Source: Cymbomonas tetramitiformis (taxonomy: Eukaryota; Chlorophyta; Pyramimonadophyceae; Pyramimonadales; Pyramimonadaceae). Taken from it: a stretch of 64,000 nt of DNA. Shown here piece by piece: positions 63,997 to 64,000 of this stretch. The notes beneath the pieces were generated by a model that searched no databases, had not been told where the DNA came from, and worked only from the letters and a program-made list of their open reading frames with translations. The stretch spans positions 1 to 64,000 of the forward strand of contig LGRX02027253.1 in the NCBI GenBank assembly GCA_001247695.2, written 5' to 3'. Within the stretch, counting starts at the first letter, position 1. The number at the start of each line of letters is the position of its first letter. The translations under genes and the position numbers were made by a program.

Positions 63997-64000
63997 TATC

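Larger units (their letters stand above)
56872..64000 (-). mobile_element. Non-LTR retrotransposon (RLE type, Dualen-like layout), 5' end outside window
   Basis: The giant minus-strand ORF plus a short 3' UTR. Reverse transcriptase followed by RNase H and a C-terminal CCHC-endonuclease unit matches the order of Dualen/RandI elements of green algae, which also carry an N-terminal APE endonuclease that would lie beyond 64000 here. No LTRs are present. Inserted next to the PLV lipase start. Confidence 0.7.

Noticed and set aside
1..64000. rRNA genes, bacterial operons or ribosome binding sites
   Set aside because: No rRNA-like segments; spliced genes, MULEs and retrotransposons show nuclear eukaryotic DNA.

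Overview
The window is nuclear DNA from a eukaryote, most likely a unicellular alga. It holds a 20-exon condensin gene (SMC2) with GT-AG introns plus some GC-AG introns. It also holds a polinton-like virus (PLV) fragment of a kind known mainly from algal genomes, and a dense nest of LTR, non-LTR, MULE and other transposons. Short TTTAGGG-like tracts near 12.93, 13.51 and 4.29 kb hint at the green lineage. A prasinophyte such as Cymbomonas is only a guess; nothing here proves the species.

Layout. 0-2.6 kb: tandem repeats and the last exon of a membrane protein. 3.3-10.8 kb: an adenine-methyltransferase-like ORF, a tryptophan-rich small ORF, a decayed spliced gene on the minus strand, and a divergent two-exon gene whose intron carries a large foldback. 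11.2-12.8 kb: an orphan Gag-like ORF. 13.98-23.42 kb: SMC2, the only clear host housekeeping gene. 24.7-25.3 kb: a foldback MITE. 26.3-32.5 kb: a viral fibre-gene remnant split by a 5.5-kb transposon with exact 14-bp terminal inverted repeats and a TGT target duplication. 32.5-35.4 kb: fragments of methyltransferases, a Ulp1-like protease and a possible capsid protein. 35.3-42.1 kb: the 3' part of a minus-strand Ty3-like LTR retrotransposon (integrase tail with chromodomain, cytosine-methyltransferase-like ORF, adenine-methyltransferase-like ORF, polypurine tract, LTRs), with a complete MULE inserted inside the methyltransferase ORF. 42.15-47.17 kb: a higher-order tandem array of 583- and 1047-bp units. 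47.2-56.87 kb: the PLV fragment (SET protein, packaging ATPase, capsid-type proteins, fibres, lipase), itself hit by a non-autonomous MULE-like element. 56.87-64.0 kb: a non-LTR retrotransposon whose giant ORF joins reverse transcriptase, a chromodomain-like segment, a PCIF1-like methyltransferase segment, RNase H, a zinc knuckle and a restriction-like endonuclease.

Three insertions can be resolved to the base, because removing the element plus one target duplication restores an open frame across the junction. Apart from SMC2 and perhaps the small genes at 1.0, 4.9 and 9.8 kb, the window is mobile or viral DNA in several layers. Many ORFs are broken by single-base shifts. Because one such shift lies in an A-run of the otherwise intact SMC2 gene, some of these breaks may be long-read homopolymer errors rather than true decay.
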